Positions 35,924 to 47,970 of a stretch of DNA of 64,000 nucleotides are shown piece after piece. Numbering within the stretch: the first letter of the stretch is position 1; the number at the start of each line of letters is the position of its first letter. The stretch comes from Triglochin maritima (taxonomy: Eukaryota > Streptophyta > Magnoliopsida > Alismatales > Juncaginaceae), in the NCBI GenBank assembly GCA_963682175.1, contig OY821771.1, positions 35,794,201 to 35,858,200 on the forward strand, given 5' to 3'. Position numbers and translations under genes: made by a program. The notes below the pieces were generated by a model that was not told where the DNA came from, made no database searches, and saw only the letters and a program-made list of their open reading frames with translations.

Positions 35924-37758
35924 TGATGAGAATTAAATTTATAGCGCATGTGCACGGCGTCAATGAAGACGTGACAAATACGGGTCAAACACAAGGAGGG
36001 AGAGATCTTGTTATTTTTGTGATTTTCGATTAAGGTAAAGGAAGAGAGAGAAATAAGTTTGGTTTTGAGATTTTTGATTTTTAATTTTCTAAAGCATGAA
36101 ACATGAACAAATAAAGCTAAAATAAGAACAAAGATGGTGAATTCCGTTGGGTGGAGGTTTAGTTATAGGATTTAGATTAGAGAATTCAGAAAGTTATAAT
36201 AAATCATATTAGTTATAAAGCATTACATGATAAATGATTTAACATAAACTCAAGTAATCAAAATATACTAACACGAAATTAAAATAATAACTTTTATTCT
36301 TCTTCTCTTCACCCTAAATCCGTCACCTCCACCCTTTGGAAAGAGTTAGAAACTCATAGATGGAGGGAGGGAGAAGGGGTCCAAGAGGAACTAAGAAAGA
36401 AAAGTAAAAACACAAAATAAACCAACATAATTTTATTGCTAAAAAGAAGAATACAAAACTAAGACTAAGAATTAAAAACTAAGGTTAAAATTAAGAAGAT
36501 CCTCTACAACATCGTTTCAGGGCTATTTATAGCCGATACAATGGACTTAGGTATAAAATAGGAAAGTACACGCGTCAACACACAACCGGTAAAATATTTA
36601 GAGCATGGATCTAATTTTGTGCGGCGGATTCGCCGCATTTTGTACATAAGGTGCGGCGGATTCACCACCTTTTTAGCTCTGATTTAATCCGGATTTTGCC
36701 TGTGTGTTTATGGTATGATTTCAATATCCTTTGCGCGTCTGGATTGATTCTTTCCTTTCTTTTGAGCTCCGACTTTATTTCTTTATATATTTGGAGATCC
36801 ACATTGATTTTTCTTTAGATTTTCTCCATAATAATAAAAGCTACTCGTAATTTGCAATTAGGTCCTTGGCTTTTTGCAATTAAGTCCTTGTCTATTTTTG
36901 TGCTTAAGTCCTTGTCCTTTTTGTAATTAGGTCTTGAATGCTTTTATGCTTGGATGCATTTCCATTTGAAACCCGATAATCTTGAACTTGGTCTTTATGA
37001 CAAGAATGAGTCTCTTGCACGCATTTAGGATCGGGATATGAGTAATTTGTATTCAGGTCCCTGTATTCTGTAAATAAGACTAAACACATACCTTAGTAGC
37101 ATTTATTGATATAAAATTAATCTAAATGAAAGACATATGATGCAATGTATGCAATGCATCAAATACTCTCACACCTAGATTTTGCTAGTCCCTAGCAAAA
37201 TAGAATATAAGAAAAATGAAAACAGGGAAATCGTAACTCACTTTCGTAGGAATCACGGTTGCACTTAGCATGTGCAACAAGCCTTTAAACCCCCAAGTTT
37301 CCTTAGAGGACGAGTTTTGTCTCGTGAGGGTTTTCAGTTGACACACCCACAAAGTCTTAATTCAACATTTCATTAATAGCTCTCAATATCTCCACCTCAA
37401 CCTTATACATCTTACTTAGAATTCTTGCATGCTTATTATATAAGTCTAACCCATAAAAAAATTGACTTGGTATTCCTCCAATATTCACACCCCTAACCCT
37501 TCTACACATGTTATCACTTAAATTATTTTGCACGCCTCCTCTGGTGGTGAAGTATCATTCGGATCAACCATGACATAAATCATTCTTTTAGCTTTGGGCC
37601 TTGAGTATCTTAAAGTATTTTTTTTCCGTGATTCAACACATTTGCTTTTTCTGACACTTTTACCCTTTTTGCATTCGTGTAGCGAGTTTGGTCGATAATC
37701 CCGAGCTGGCAGACTCAAGTTACTGGGTTTTAAGATACCCCTACGGACCAGTGACTCA
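35924..37758 (-). repeat. 3' LTR of the LARD-like element
   Basis: It begins (plus strand) TGATGAGAATTAAATTTATA and ends GACCAGTGACTCA. The exact right border is uncertain because eight more bases (AAGGCTTG) are also shared with the other LTR. It contains a GCGGCGGATTCGCCGC palindrome near 36620. Confidence 0.8.
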
Positions 37759-38479
37759 AAGGCTTGAGTTTTGTAATCGTTTTGCAAAATGTGCTTTCCT
37801 CACTTTATTCCTTTATTTTATTTTATTTTATTTTTTTACTTTTATTTTCCTCAAGGCTTAATTGCTATTAGAAGTCCACACTTCCCGGTATATTTTCCTC
37901 AACCTCTGCTTTTTATCAACCACTTCAAAGATTTGATTCATCCAATTTAAGTGCATACATGTCTTAAAGGGTAATGAGTTATTTCTTTGGAACTTAGATT
38001 TATGTCATAATTTTTACAAGTAGAACTATATAATAAGGAACAAAAACTCAATGCAATTTGTACTCGGGTTTTGGTGGTTCAATCTTAAGCTATGTCATGG
38101 AACATTGATTTTTTTAAACAAAAATATATATAGATAGATAGATACATAAACACCCCCACACCTAAATCATGCATTGTCCTCAATGAATGTGAGTAAGATA
38201 CTACATGGATTTATGCATGAAAAAGGAAAAGATCTCACCAACGTGAAGTACAAAGGAAGGTTCATGGCTATGTTGATGGACAAAACCCGAATTCCCTCAA
38301 AAACCTGTGAGATGTTAAAGAAGGGAGTCAAATACGGGAAACAAATGAGGCTCAAATACTTAAGGGTTGAAGCCCACACAAACAATGCTCACGGAAGGAG
38401 TCTTTTATTTATTTTATTTTATTTTAATTTTTTTTGAAATATATAACTATGTACAAACATAAATTCTCATCTTCATTTG
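37759..38479. other. LARD interior, 3' side
   Basis: T-rich runs (37800-37860) and AT-rich sequence with no domain. A clear polypurine tract next to the LTR was not recognised on the minus strand. Confidence 0.4.
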
Positions 38480-39976
38480 TCAAAAGACATCAAAAGGGAA
38501 CATGACACCACGTGGGGCCAGAATATTCATGCGTGGGCCCCCTTCACAAAGAGCACAAGATGAAATGAGAGGTTCATAAATTGGACGCAAATGCGTCTCA
38601 TTCAAAGGATCAAATTGAAAGAGCTTGAACCTCTCGAGAGTTTGGGAAATAAGGGGCAACGGAAGAAGAGTTTCTCCCGTTGCGGTGCTGAAGTTATGAT
38701 CGTCAATCCAAACTCTCCAACTAACTGGCTGGTGCGTCGGAGCGAGGTCAAGAGCCTTGTCAGGCAAGTCCGACTCACCAGGCGAACATAAAATGGGTCT
38801 CATACCCAATGTATCCTCCAAGGAACTCCTAATACCCTCATGAGCAATGTAGTCGTTTGATGTTCCATCATTTCCAAGATGATCAGGAACAATAGTGAGA
38901 GGCAAACTCTCATCAGGTTGTTTGAAATTGAGGGTGCTAGGGAGCTCTTGCTCCACCGGAGGTGAGTCCTTAAGAGGCACAACATGAAGATCATGTGGCT
39001 CAAGGGCCACGGGGCAAGAAGATAAGGCACAATCCTGGGCCGACTCATGATGAAATTGGTCAATTTTATTCTCAAAGTGTATCGAATCCTCCACTAAGTG
39101 ATCGTGAATTGAAACCCCAAGTCCTTCAGACTGACTAGGAGTTTGGCTTTGAAAGATTGTGCTTTGAATTTGTGGATGTGGTGGTGGTTCGATATCAAAA
39201 GATGAATCCTCATGTTGACAAGACAAATTACTCTCCTCACGTTTACTTAATTGTTGCGACATTTGACTCAATTGCAGTACCATATTTTGTACGGACTGTT
39301 GAGTGGTTTCCACGAATGTAAGGAGAGTTTGTTCCAGGGAATCAGGTATGTGGTCAACTATGAGGTTCAAGTCAGAGCTTGGGAACTTTTTAGGTTGGGT
39401 GTTGATGGGGTGAGAGTAAGTCCAATGGTTTGGAGTGGGGTGTTGGTAGGACTCTGGGTATTCGGGAGGAGGATACTGAGGTGAAAATGAAGTATAAGAA
39501 TTTGGATATGAATTGTCTCTCCACGAATCCATCACTCTCGGGTTGTACGCGGATGCGTAATAGTCATATTGAGCATTTTGGGAAAAAGTATGCTCATACT
39601 CAGGCTCTGGGGGAATATAAGGACATTCCCTGATAACATGACCACTCAACCCACAACAGTCGCACGGTACGGCTACTGGAGCCACCGGTGCACTCATGTT
39701 GTCTGTCCTACGCATGAAGGAGGCAAAAGTTTGTTGTAATGTCTCAGTTTGTTGACCAACATATGATCCGACATAACTACATTGTGGTCTAAAGGTCGGT
39801 GCCTCTCTCATGTTACCCCAATATGAAGATTGCTCAACCACACAATTAGGATTGTCCCAACCATATGGGGTGTTAGTCTGAGCCACCCCAGGTTGCATGG
39901 GTCCGGAATACCAGGACGAATTGTCCTGGTCCCAACAATGATATGGATGGTCGCCCATGTAACCTTCCATCTTCAC
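38480..39976 (-). CDS. Gag-like zinc-knuckle protein of the LARD-like element, 498 aa
   Basis: This is the longest intact ORF in the window. The protein has a Gln/Pro/Tyr-rich N-terminal part and a CCHC zinc knuckle C105-x2-C108-x4-H113-x4-C118, followed by a Pro/Tyr/Ser-rich low-complexity region and a long acidic, Ser/Pro-rich C-terminal half. No capsid fold signature is evident to me, and no catalytic motif of protease or polymerase is present. Position between 5' LTR/primer site and 3' LTR, same strand as the element, fits a gag or gag-like product that could package the RNA with enzymes supplied by an autonomous relative. The upstream leader is about 1.3 kb. It lacks stops although the LTRs have drifted, which points to recent activity. 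Confidence 0.65.
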   Translation of the reverse strand: MKMEGYMGDHPYHCWDQDNSSWYSGPMQPGVAQTNTPYGWDNPNCVVEQSSYWGNMREAPTFRPQCSYVGSYVGQQTETLQQTFASFMRRTDNMSAPVAPVAVPCDCCGLSGHVIRECPYIPPEPEYEHTFSQNAQYDYYASAYNPRVMDSWRDNSYPNSYTSFSPQYPPPEYPESYQHPTPNHWTYSHPINTQPKKFPSSDLNLIVDHIPDSLEQTLLTFVETTQQSVQNMVLQLSQMSQQLSKREESNLSCQHEDSSFDIEPPPHPQIQSTIFQSQTPSQSEGLGVSIHDHLVEDSIHFENKIDQFHHESAQDCALSSCPVALEPHDLHVVPLKDSPPVEQELPSTLNFKQPDESLPLTIVPDHLGNDGTSNDYIAHEGIRSSLEDTLGMRPILCSPGESDLPDKALDLAPTHQPVSWRVWIDDHNFSTATGETLLPLPLISQTLERFKLFQFDPLNETHLRPIYEPLISSCALCEGGPRMNILAPRGVMFPFDVF

Positions 39977-41238
39977 AAAGAGCTCTAGAGTCGACCACTC
40001 TCACCACCACGAGGATAAACTCGTAATAAGTGCTCGACTCGACCCTAAAAACGCTACCAGAGAGTGTAAAGGGGAGGAGACTATAACGTAGAATAAGGTG
40101 AGAAGAAGATGACTCAGAGGAGAAGGGAAACTTAACTCTAAAAGATATATAAGAGGGTTGGTCAGAAGTTTCCTGAACAAGCACGGTTCAAACAATCCTA
40201 GACCTAGTATCGCTTAAATCTAGACGACTCCTAACTGGTTAAGTCGAATTGATTTGCTTAATTCACCTCCCTCACTAATCAAACCAACTTGGCCAGGCCG
40301 TGTATAGCTAGTGGGGGCGCTTCCGACAGAGTCGGTGCCAATTAGACAACCACTTCGCTTGGAAGACTTTCGTCAACACAAAAACACTTTCTAGACACCA
40401 AATTAAATTCGATCAGCTTCAGGTCATAGCAAGTCAAACAAATCTTCTCCTTAATTGAGTCCGAGTCCTTAGGGGCCAATGTCTAATTGATTTTAATTTT
40501 AAAGCTTGGGTGACAATTTAGGATTGTGATTTGTGGGCCACGGAAGGGTGATGAAATCCCCACCATATCTTTTCCTATGGAGTTGCCCTTAAGATAGTTT
40601 AACTTAAATCTAGCAAAGATAGTCAAACATTGGTCTTTAATTGGGGGCAATTGCAAAGTTGTATGCAAACTAAATTATATGCTTAAATGCAATCGTTAAA
40701 ATGCGATACGTACCTTGCCTCCAGCACTATTCAACAGTAAAAATAATTTGCAAGAATTTAGCAAGAATAATGCAAACAAAACATTATATGATGCATGCAC
40801 TAAGTCCTTCTAATTTTGCCAATTTTTAGGTCAGAGTTGAATTATTGCCAATTATAGAATTTTTCCCTAACACGTGCAGTTCTACGAAAAGGAACTTTTC
40901 AAAAATTCAGATTTTACGAGAAAGGCAAGAAAAGTTACCTCCGCAATGCTCAGACGGGTTCGCCGCCCGCTCTCGAAAATTCCCAGATGCTCTACGCGTC
41001 CACCCAGAGATGGAGACGACCTCAGAAAAAAATGAAACCCAGATTCTTCAAATGTGCGGCGATTCCGCCGCCGATTCTTCTTGGTATGCGGCGATTCCGC
41101 CGCCCTTCTTGCTCCAACTGTGCCCGGATTTCGCCATGCACTCTGTAGTCTCCTGAAACACAAACCCAAATAGTTAGATCGCGCACAAGATAAACAGGAT
41201 AGAATCGAAATCAACAAAAAACAAAATCTGCGTCGTCT
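39977..41238 (-). other. LARD leader region
   Basis: This is the untranslated stretch between the primer-binding site and the gag-like ORF. It includes GC-rich repeats of the kind GCGGCGATTCCGCCGC (41055-41105), also found in the LTR, and sequence related to 20500-22560. No further ORF is convincing. Confidence 0.5.
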
Positions 41239-41255
41239 CCCCGGCAACGGCGCCA
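41239..41255 (-). other. Primer-binding site, tRNA-Asp type
   Basis: The minus strand reads TGGCGCCGTTGCCGGGG, complementary to the 3' end of plant tRNA-Asp. It is six bases from the LTR edge at 41262 and fixes the direction of the element as minus. Confidence 0.85.
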
Positions 41256-41261
41256 AAAACT

Positions 41262-43100
41262 TGATGAGAATTAAATTTATACCGCAAGTTCACGGCGTCA
41301 ATGAAGACGTGGAAAATACGGGTCGAACACAAGGAGGGAGAGATCTTGTTATTTTTGTGATTTTCGATTAAGGTAAAGGAAGAGAGAGAAATAAGTTTGG
41401 TTTTGAGATTTTTGATTTTTAATTTTCTAAAGCATGAAACATGAACAAATAAAGCTAAAATAAGAACAAAGATGGTGAATTCCGTTGGGTGGAGGTTTAG
41501 ATATAGGGTTTAGATTAGAGAATTCAGAAAGTTATAATAAATCATATTAGTTATAAAGCATTACATGATAAATGATTTAACATAAACTCAAGTAATCAAA
41601 ATATACTAACACGAAATTAAAATAATAACTTTTATTCTTCTTCTCTTCACCCTAAATCCGTCACCTCCACCCTTTGGAAAGAGTTAGAAACTCATAGATG
41701 GAGGGAGGGAGAAGGGGTCCTAGAGGAACTAAGAAAGAAAAGTAAAAACACAAAATAAACCAACATAATTTTATTGCTAAAAAGAAGAATACAAAACTAA
41801 GACTAAGAATTAAAAACTAAGGTTAAAATTAAGAAGATCCTCTACAACATCGTTTCAGGGCTATTTATAGCCGATACAATGGACTTAGGTACAAAATAGG
41901 AAAGTACACGCGTCAACACGCAACCGGTAAAATATTTAGAGCATGGATCTAATTTTGTGCGGCGGATTCACCGCATTTTGTACATAAGGTGCGGCGGATT
42001 CACCACCTTTTTAGCTCTGATTTAATCCGGATTTTGCCTGTGTGTTTATGGTATGATTTCAATATCCTTTGCGCGTCTGGATTGATTCTTTCCTTTCTTT
42101 TGAGCTCCGACTTTATTTCTTTATATATTTGGAGATCCACATTGATTTTTCTTTAGATTTTCTCCATAATAATAAAAGCTACTCGTAATTTGCAATTAGG
42201 TCCTTGGCCTTTTGCAATTAAGTCCTTGTCTACTTTTGCGCTTAAGTCCTTGTCCTTTTTGTAATTAGGTCTTGAATGCTTTTATGCTTGGATGCATTTC
42301 CATTTGAAACCCGATAATCTTGAACTTGGTCTTTATGACAAGAATGAGTCTCTTGCACGCATTTAGGATCGGGATATGGGTAATTTGTATTCAGGTCCCT
42401 GTATTCTGTAAATAAGACTAAACACATACCTTAGTAGCATTTATTGATATAAAATTAATCTAAATGAAAGACATATGATGCAATGTATGCAATGCATCAA
42501 ATACCCACACACCTAGATTTTGCTAGTCCCTAGCAAAACAGAATATAAGAAAAATGAAAACAGGGAAATCGTAACTCACTTTCGTAGGAATCACGGTTGC
42601 ACTTAGCATGTGCAACAAGCCTTTAAACCCCCAAGTTTCCTTAGAGGACGAGTTTTGTCTCGTGAAGGTTTTCAGTTGACACACCCACAAAGTCTTAATT
42701 CAACATTTCATTAATAGCTCTCAATATCTCCACCTCAACCTTATACATCTTACTTAGAATTCTTGCATGCTTATTATATAAGTCTAACCCATAAAAAACT
42801 GACTTGGTATTCCTCCAATATTCACACCCCTAACCTTCTACACATGTTATCACTTAAATTATTTTGCACGCCTCCTATAGTGGTGAAGTATCATTCGGAT
42901 CAACCATGACATAAATCATTCTTTTAGCTTTGGGCCTTGAGTATCTTAAAGTATTTTTTTTCTTTTTCCGTGATTCAACACATTTGTTTTTTCTGACACT
43001 TTTACCCTTTTTGCATTCGTGTAGCGAGTTTGGTTGATAATCCCGAGCTGGCAGATTCAAGTTACTGGGTTTTAAGATACCCCTACGGACCAGTGACTCA
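41262..43100 (-). repeat. 5' LTR of the LARD-like element
   Basis: Nearly identical to 35924-37758. About six of the roughly 30 visible differences fall in the first 75 bases, next to the primer-binding site. A six-base T-rich insertion lies at 42960-42966. Confidence 0.8.
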
Positions 43101-44099
43101 AAGGCTTGGTCGATCAGGATGCCGAGGGAAAAGCTTGCATCTCTTCGAAAAGATAGATCATCCTTATCAAGTGGACTTGGAGGAAATTGATAATATTTTT
43201 TGTGTGTGTCTAATGTTTCATCTTTAACTGGAATTAAACTCTATGTTTGAATTCCCTTTCGAATGTAATGCTCGAGGGTCTCAATAAGAGCTCCATCAGC
43301 TGCTCATCTTAAATCCGCCATTAAAAGAACAGATGCAGTCTTTATCTTATTTTGGTTGGCTCGACGGGCTCGATACGAACTCGATCAGAGTGCTCTTATT
43401 TTTGGTTTGTCTTTATCGCGTGCACATCGAGCCTGCCAATGTAGCGGGTTTCCACACTACACTCATAACTGACAAAACATTTTCACTGCCAATGTAACGT
43501 TACCTCGAACCACACAATTGGTACAATTTCCATGCTTCCATCTTAATTGGTGATTAAGTTATTGAAACGAAAAAGAAGCCCTCAATATTCGTGTCGAGTA
43601 CACTTTGAGTACGCGTCTCTCTCCCTTTCCTTTTAAATGAACAAATTGTGTTTAACACTTTCGGTTGAACAGTTGCTAACCGCCCTCCAGCATCATTTTG
43701 CCTATGCTTACTGACTCTCTCGTTCGGGATTCTCCTTCGACTCTCGCACTCGACCACTATCACTTTGCGTCGGTGGCGTAGCCTGTCGAACAACTCCTAC
43801 TTGGAATACGATGACGAAGGTCCGTTCTAGGGAACGATTTGTAGCCGTTTACTTTTTTTCTTCCTATAGTTTTATAAGGTTTTGTTATGGTTTCCATCGA
43901 AAATGTAGTTCATTTGTCACCTGGGTATTCACATGAGTTGTGTCAGCTTGGTTGGAAGTGGGGTCGTAATCGTAGTGTGTTTCCATAGAGTTCGATAGTA
44001 ACTTGATAGGTTGCCGTCGATTGATAGTTATTTGTTTCTTTTTTGTTTTTTTAGACTTCGAAGTTAATAGTTCCAAGAAACGATCATTTCCCCGCCCGT
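43101..44099. other. Spacer before the DUF1985 ORF
   Basis: No gene was recognised. Repeated TCGAG/CTCGA motifs occur here as in 45540-45840 and could be part of the same MULE's outer sequence. Confidence 0.35.
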
Positions 44100-44594
44100 G
44101 TGACGAACAAGGGTAGTAAGCCTATGAATGAGATTAAAGAGAAGTTCCAGAAGCACGACCTGCTTGAAAGGGCAAAGGAATCAACGTTCAAGCAATTTTT
44201 TGAGGCCGGCAAGTTACAGTTCTTCGGTGTTCTAATGCATCAGTTAATGTTGCACAAGACCAACAGTGGAAGGGATGACGAGCTTCATTTCCTGTTTGGC
44301 ACTAGGCCCTACAGATTCAATAAATATGAGTTTACACTGATCACCGGTTTGAACTTCAATACTAGACCGTCTGAGGTTGACATGCGGGATCACTGTACGA
44401 GTGACCGACTTATTGACGAGTATTTTAATGGAAATCCCAAAATTCAGCTCGAGTTGTTTAGTTCCATCACTGACATATTTGTGCTTGATGAGGTGGCCAA
44501 CTACCCAAGGTGCCGCTTGTTGGTGGTCTTTCTATTTGAGTTCCAATGTGCAATTATGTACATTGTGGAAGATGGTAAGCTCAAACATGGGTGA
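44100..44594 (+). pseudogene. DUF1985 protein fragment of a MULE
   Basis: The frame encodes a DUF1985 pattern: KESTFKQFFEAGKLQFFGVLMHQLML, then LFGTRPYRFNKYEFTLITGLN and, farther on, DEVANYPRCRLLVVF. In plants DUF1985 is usually joined to a Ulp1-type peptidase and carried by MULEs (the Kaonashi group) or found as their degenerate relatives. The Ulp1 part is absent: the frame ends at 44594 and runs into an opposite-strand transposase fragment. Start at 44100 is upstream of the conserved block, but there is no proof that it is used. Confidence 0.7.
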
Positions 44595-44900
44595 CTTCAA
44601 TTGTTTCTTGCGCTTTAATCTCCAACCACAATTAGGATCCTTGCAAGTGATATACCACTCCCCTTTACCAGACTTCTTCACTACAAACTCAAAATTAATC
44701 TTAATGGCAAAGAGAGCAGCGTTGGTTTTCAATTCAACCTTGCTTTTGAAAGTCTTGCCAAGGTGGAATTGGGAAGATGATTCGCCAGCAGGGGATGTAT
44801 GAGTTTGGCTAGAATCCAATATATCTTCTCATGTTAACATTGTAGCAACCAATCTTCTGTGATCTTATAATGAAAATAATTGAGAACTTTGTCCTATTTT
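44532..44900 (-). pseudogene. MuDR-type transposase DNA-binding fragment
   Basis: The minus strand from 44819 encodes FHLGKTFKSKVELKTNAALF, EFVVKKSGKGEWYITC and CGWRLKRKKQ, then FELTIFHNVHNC, the DBD_Tnp_Mut pattern at the start of MURA-like transposases. It overlaps the DUF1985 frame tail-to-tail by about 60 bp. The catalytic part is missing. Confidence 0.75.
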
Positions 44901-45520
44901 ATATCCCATTCTACTTGGACGACTACTGTTTGTCCTAGGTGTGGGCTTGCTGGAGTTTTGGGTTGTCGGTGTCTTTCCGTTGGGTGTTGTGAGTATAGGA
45001 GTGACAAATCTTCACTGAAGTTCACATAGGGTTAATACTCGTTCAATTGGTGGGGGACACCAACTTCAGGGATAACTATTTGGGGATATGTTTGGGGAAC
45101 AAAAGTCTCAATCTGACTCCTAACTTCGTCATCAAAGGTCGAAAAAGGACGGGGTTCTGCAAGTGCATTCTTCTCTATCGGAGTCACACATCAAGGAATC
45201 CTGTCATTTAATATTTCCGAGAAGAAGAAACAGACATCAGAATCGTTTGTAATTAATACATGTCTAAGTGGTTGGCCATGTGTTTTGAAAGGAGCCTCTA
45301 GTGTGAGTCCGTACTTCAATTTATCAACTTCAAACGTCTTATGCAAATTTTGAAGGAGTTGCATGTACGTTACATTTTTTTCTATCGTGATCCCTTTACT
45401 CTTGCCATCTTTGCAAAGTCACTCTCTACCGTCCATTCCCAAACACCATCGTACGCAACCAACACGTTAACAGATGAAGCTGGTGACAGAAGGAGAAAAT
45501 GGTCAAAACACGACCAACAT
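44900..45520. other. Decayed MULE N-terminal linker region
   Basis: Sequence upstream of the transposase fragment on the minus strand may encode the acidic linker of the same protein, but several frames are broken. No other feature was seen. Confidence 0.35.
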
Positions 45521-45539
45521 GAATCATAAGCCTAGCCTA

Positions 45540-45845
45540 TGGAGCTCTATCAAGTGTCAATCGAGCACCTTTGGAGTTCAATCAAGGTAAAAGTAACGAG
45601 CATACACTTCGACCCGCACTACCTACAACGTAACGTCGAGCACCATCAAACACTATCGAACTCTAAAATTCAAGATCTATCAAGTTTCAATCAAACACAT
45701 ATGGAGTTCAATCGAAGTAAAAAAACTATCGATCCGCGCTGTCTATGAGGTATCGTCGAGCATCATCGTTCACAATCGAACTATAAATCAAATAAAAGTG
45801 ACGAGCTTGTCGTGTACCGTCGAGTATCTTCGCCATCAATAAATT
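45540..45845. repeat. Imperfect tandem repeat, about 130 bp unit
   Basis: Two full units and a partial third share ATCAAGT(G/T)TCAATC, GGAGTTCAATC and GTCGAGCA(C/T)CATC. This lies on the outer side of the MULE remnant and may be its subterminal region. Confidence 0.6.
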
Positions 45846-46057
45846 CTCATTCGTCGATAGATTTTGAGCTATATTGAGCGCAATTAAACGTAAACGGGAG
45901 ATTCAAAAAAATCCAACAAAACAACAGAACACTTCAAGACAATTCGAAAATGGAAAGAGAATGCAACAAATTAACACCCTCCTTGATCTTTAACAATTTC
46001 ACATACCCATTCTCTTGAGTGGCCGGATTCTCAGAGGAAAAATTGACTTTCTAAGAT

Positions 46058-46076
46058 GGGGGGGGGGGGGGGGGGG
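46058..46076. repeat. Poly-G tract, 19 bp
   Basis: A run of 19 G residues on the plus strand. Its exact length is likely unstable or affected by sequencing error. Confidence 0.9.
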
Positions 46077-47590
46077 TCGAAGTAACACTTTGGGGGAGGG
46101 AATCGCTGGGGGATTATCTCAGTGGGCCAATGTATGCAACTGGTGGTCTTTAGTTCTGGATGGAAAATTTCACCCGGCTTCGCCTGAGAGAGAGAAAGAC
46201 AGAGAGAAACAAGAGAGAGTCTGAGATTTTTTATTGCTTCAAATTGAGTGGTCCCACGCTAAGAGCAGGGGTATTTTGGGAAGACTTGACAATATAAACA
46301 TATTTCTCAAAAGATGTAAAGAAATGGGCTTAATCCTAGATGTTGGGTCACTTGGAGCATAAACTCAAATTTTCCTATTGACAAGTAGTTACTGAAGCAA
46401 TAGGTTCCGTCTGAGCTGTAATGTCAAGTTCGGTAGTGGCTAATTGTCCAAACCAACCGTTATTCCGTATAGTGTTCACTAATCACTAGTATTCAGTTGT
46501 TTAACAAACCAACCCTTACTCCTTGAAGTGTTCACTAGTATTCTGTTATTTAGCAAGAAAACAAATGGGAAAAACCCTTTGATGGGATGTTAGACAAAGT
46601 ATCCAATATTAAAGTATCCCAAAACCCAAATAAATTCTTCTATTTTTCCTTCGTAATACCTTTAGTTCATTTCCACTTTTCACTTGATATAAACAACTTC
46701 GACGCAAAAAAATAAATCATGCTCACTAAACAACTTGGCGTTTCAACAAATTGAAAAACTAATAAAACATCGTAGAAAATACAATAAATACAAATGACGT
46801 CATTTATAAATTATAGAATTTGTAAATCCCGTCAACTACGACTTACATGGAATTTACAGATACCGCATCCAAATCCAAATCCAAACGTAACCTTAATGTT
46901 AGCGTGTTTTCCCGTATTAGATTGGAAAGTCACAATTTGTTGTGTTGTTATTTCCTAATCGGAAAGCTACATTTTCAACTCTTTAGGAATCCCTCGGTCC
47001 CTCTCCACATTGTATTGGTTTTTACAATTTACAAATTCAGTAGTTGTAAATTGTAAAATTCAGTAGTTGTAAATCATGATTTCTTCACAATTTTTTGTTC
47101 CAATAATTGGAATGAGATTTGCTCGTATTGAATTACTTATAGATTTCAAAATTTTCAAGATTGATTACTAATTTTTGATATTCTTTTTTCAGAACGACAA
47201 ATCATAAAAAAAACACTTATGCATCACATGAACCGATAATTCCATACATTAAACGTAAATTGTGAAATTAAAATTGCAAATGGAAGTTCAAACAAAAATT
47301 ATAAAATAAATCAAGAATTATAATGATTGACTCTGTAATTTGTAAAAAGTAAAGCATGCCTCTACGGTGTAACATGGACATTGTAAATGTAAATTGAAAC
47401 AAAAATGTAACAATGATCATGAATTATAATTATTGAAGCTGTAAATTATAAAAGATAATACACCCTGTCATGATTAGGATAAAACCGTAAGGTAAATTGG
47501 AAAATAGAAATTGTAAATTATAAATTGCATATAACAATTTATATATGATTGTTACAATTGTATTTACAAACATATGAATAATTTGGAACT
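46077..47590. other. AT-rich intergenic spacer
   Basis: No gene seen. The part 46800-47560 repeats AATTTGTAAAT/ATTTACAATT-like words many times in both orientations, which suggests a decayed low-complexity or MITE-type sequence. Confidence 0.4.
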
Positions 47591-47594
47591 TTTT

Positions 47595-47970
47595 GATGAA
47601 CTTAGTGGAACGAAATTCACGTCGATTTCTGAGAAATCGAGAATCAATAGGGAAGATTTTCAAGCCCCCTATCCCTGGGTGACTATCAAAATAGATGCCT
47701 TGAATTTGAAGGCAACATGAAGTAGGTAGGTAGGTTAGAAGAAAAAAATGTTTCTAGATATGTCCTACTCGAATTTGTGAGTATAATATTATAGTTAATT
47801 CTGGATTTCATACACGTACGTACACCCAAGTATGAACTAGCCTTATTTCATATAACTTTTGTTGGGCATAGGTTTAGGAAACCGAGAAGAGATTGATATC
47901 GTAGGAATGATTAAAATAAAATTTTATTTACATTGTCACAACTTTTGAAAGAAAATGAGATAGGTTGAAT
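47595..47970 (+). repeat. Duplicon block, inverted copy at 56490-56815
   Basis: This block matches the reverse complement of 56490-56815 (for example ATAACTTTTGTTGGGC, CCGAGAAGAGATTGATATCG, GTACGTACACCCAAGTATGA). The remainder of the duplicated segment is in direct orientation. Confidence 0.8.

Larger units (their letters stand above)
35924..43100 (-). mobile_element. Non-autonomous LTR retrotransposon (LARD-like), 7.2 kb
   Basis: Two near-identical direct repeats (35924-37758 and 41262-43100) bracket an interior with one large ORF on the minus strand. Just inside the right-hand LTR is CCCCGGCAACGGCGCCA (41239-41255), which on the minus strand is a primer-binding site for tRNA-Asp, as used by Athila-type gypsy elements. 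No protease, reverse transcriptase, RNase H or integrase was seen in 37759-41238. Eye comparison finds roughly 30 differences between the LTRs, so insertion was fairly recent. No matching target duplication was found at the outer ends. Confidence 0.8.

Noticed and set aside
40845..41256. ORFs of 103 and 124 codons near the LARD primer site
   Set aside because: They overlap each other on opposite strands, lie in the leader between primer site and gag-like ORF, and owe their length to GCGGCGATTCCGCC-type repeats.
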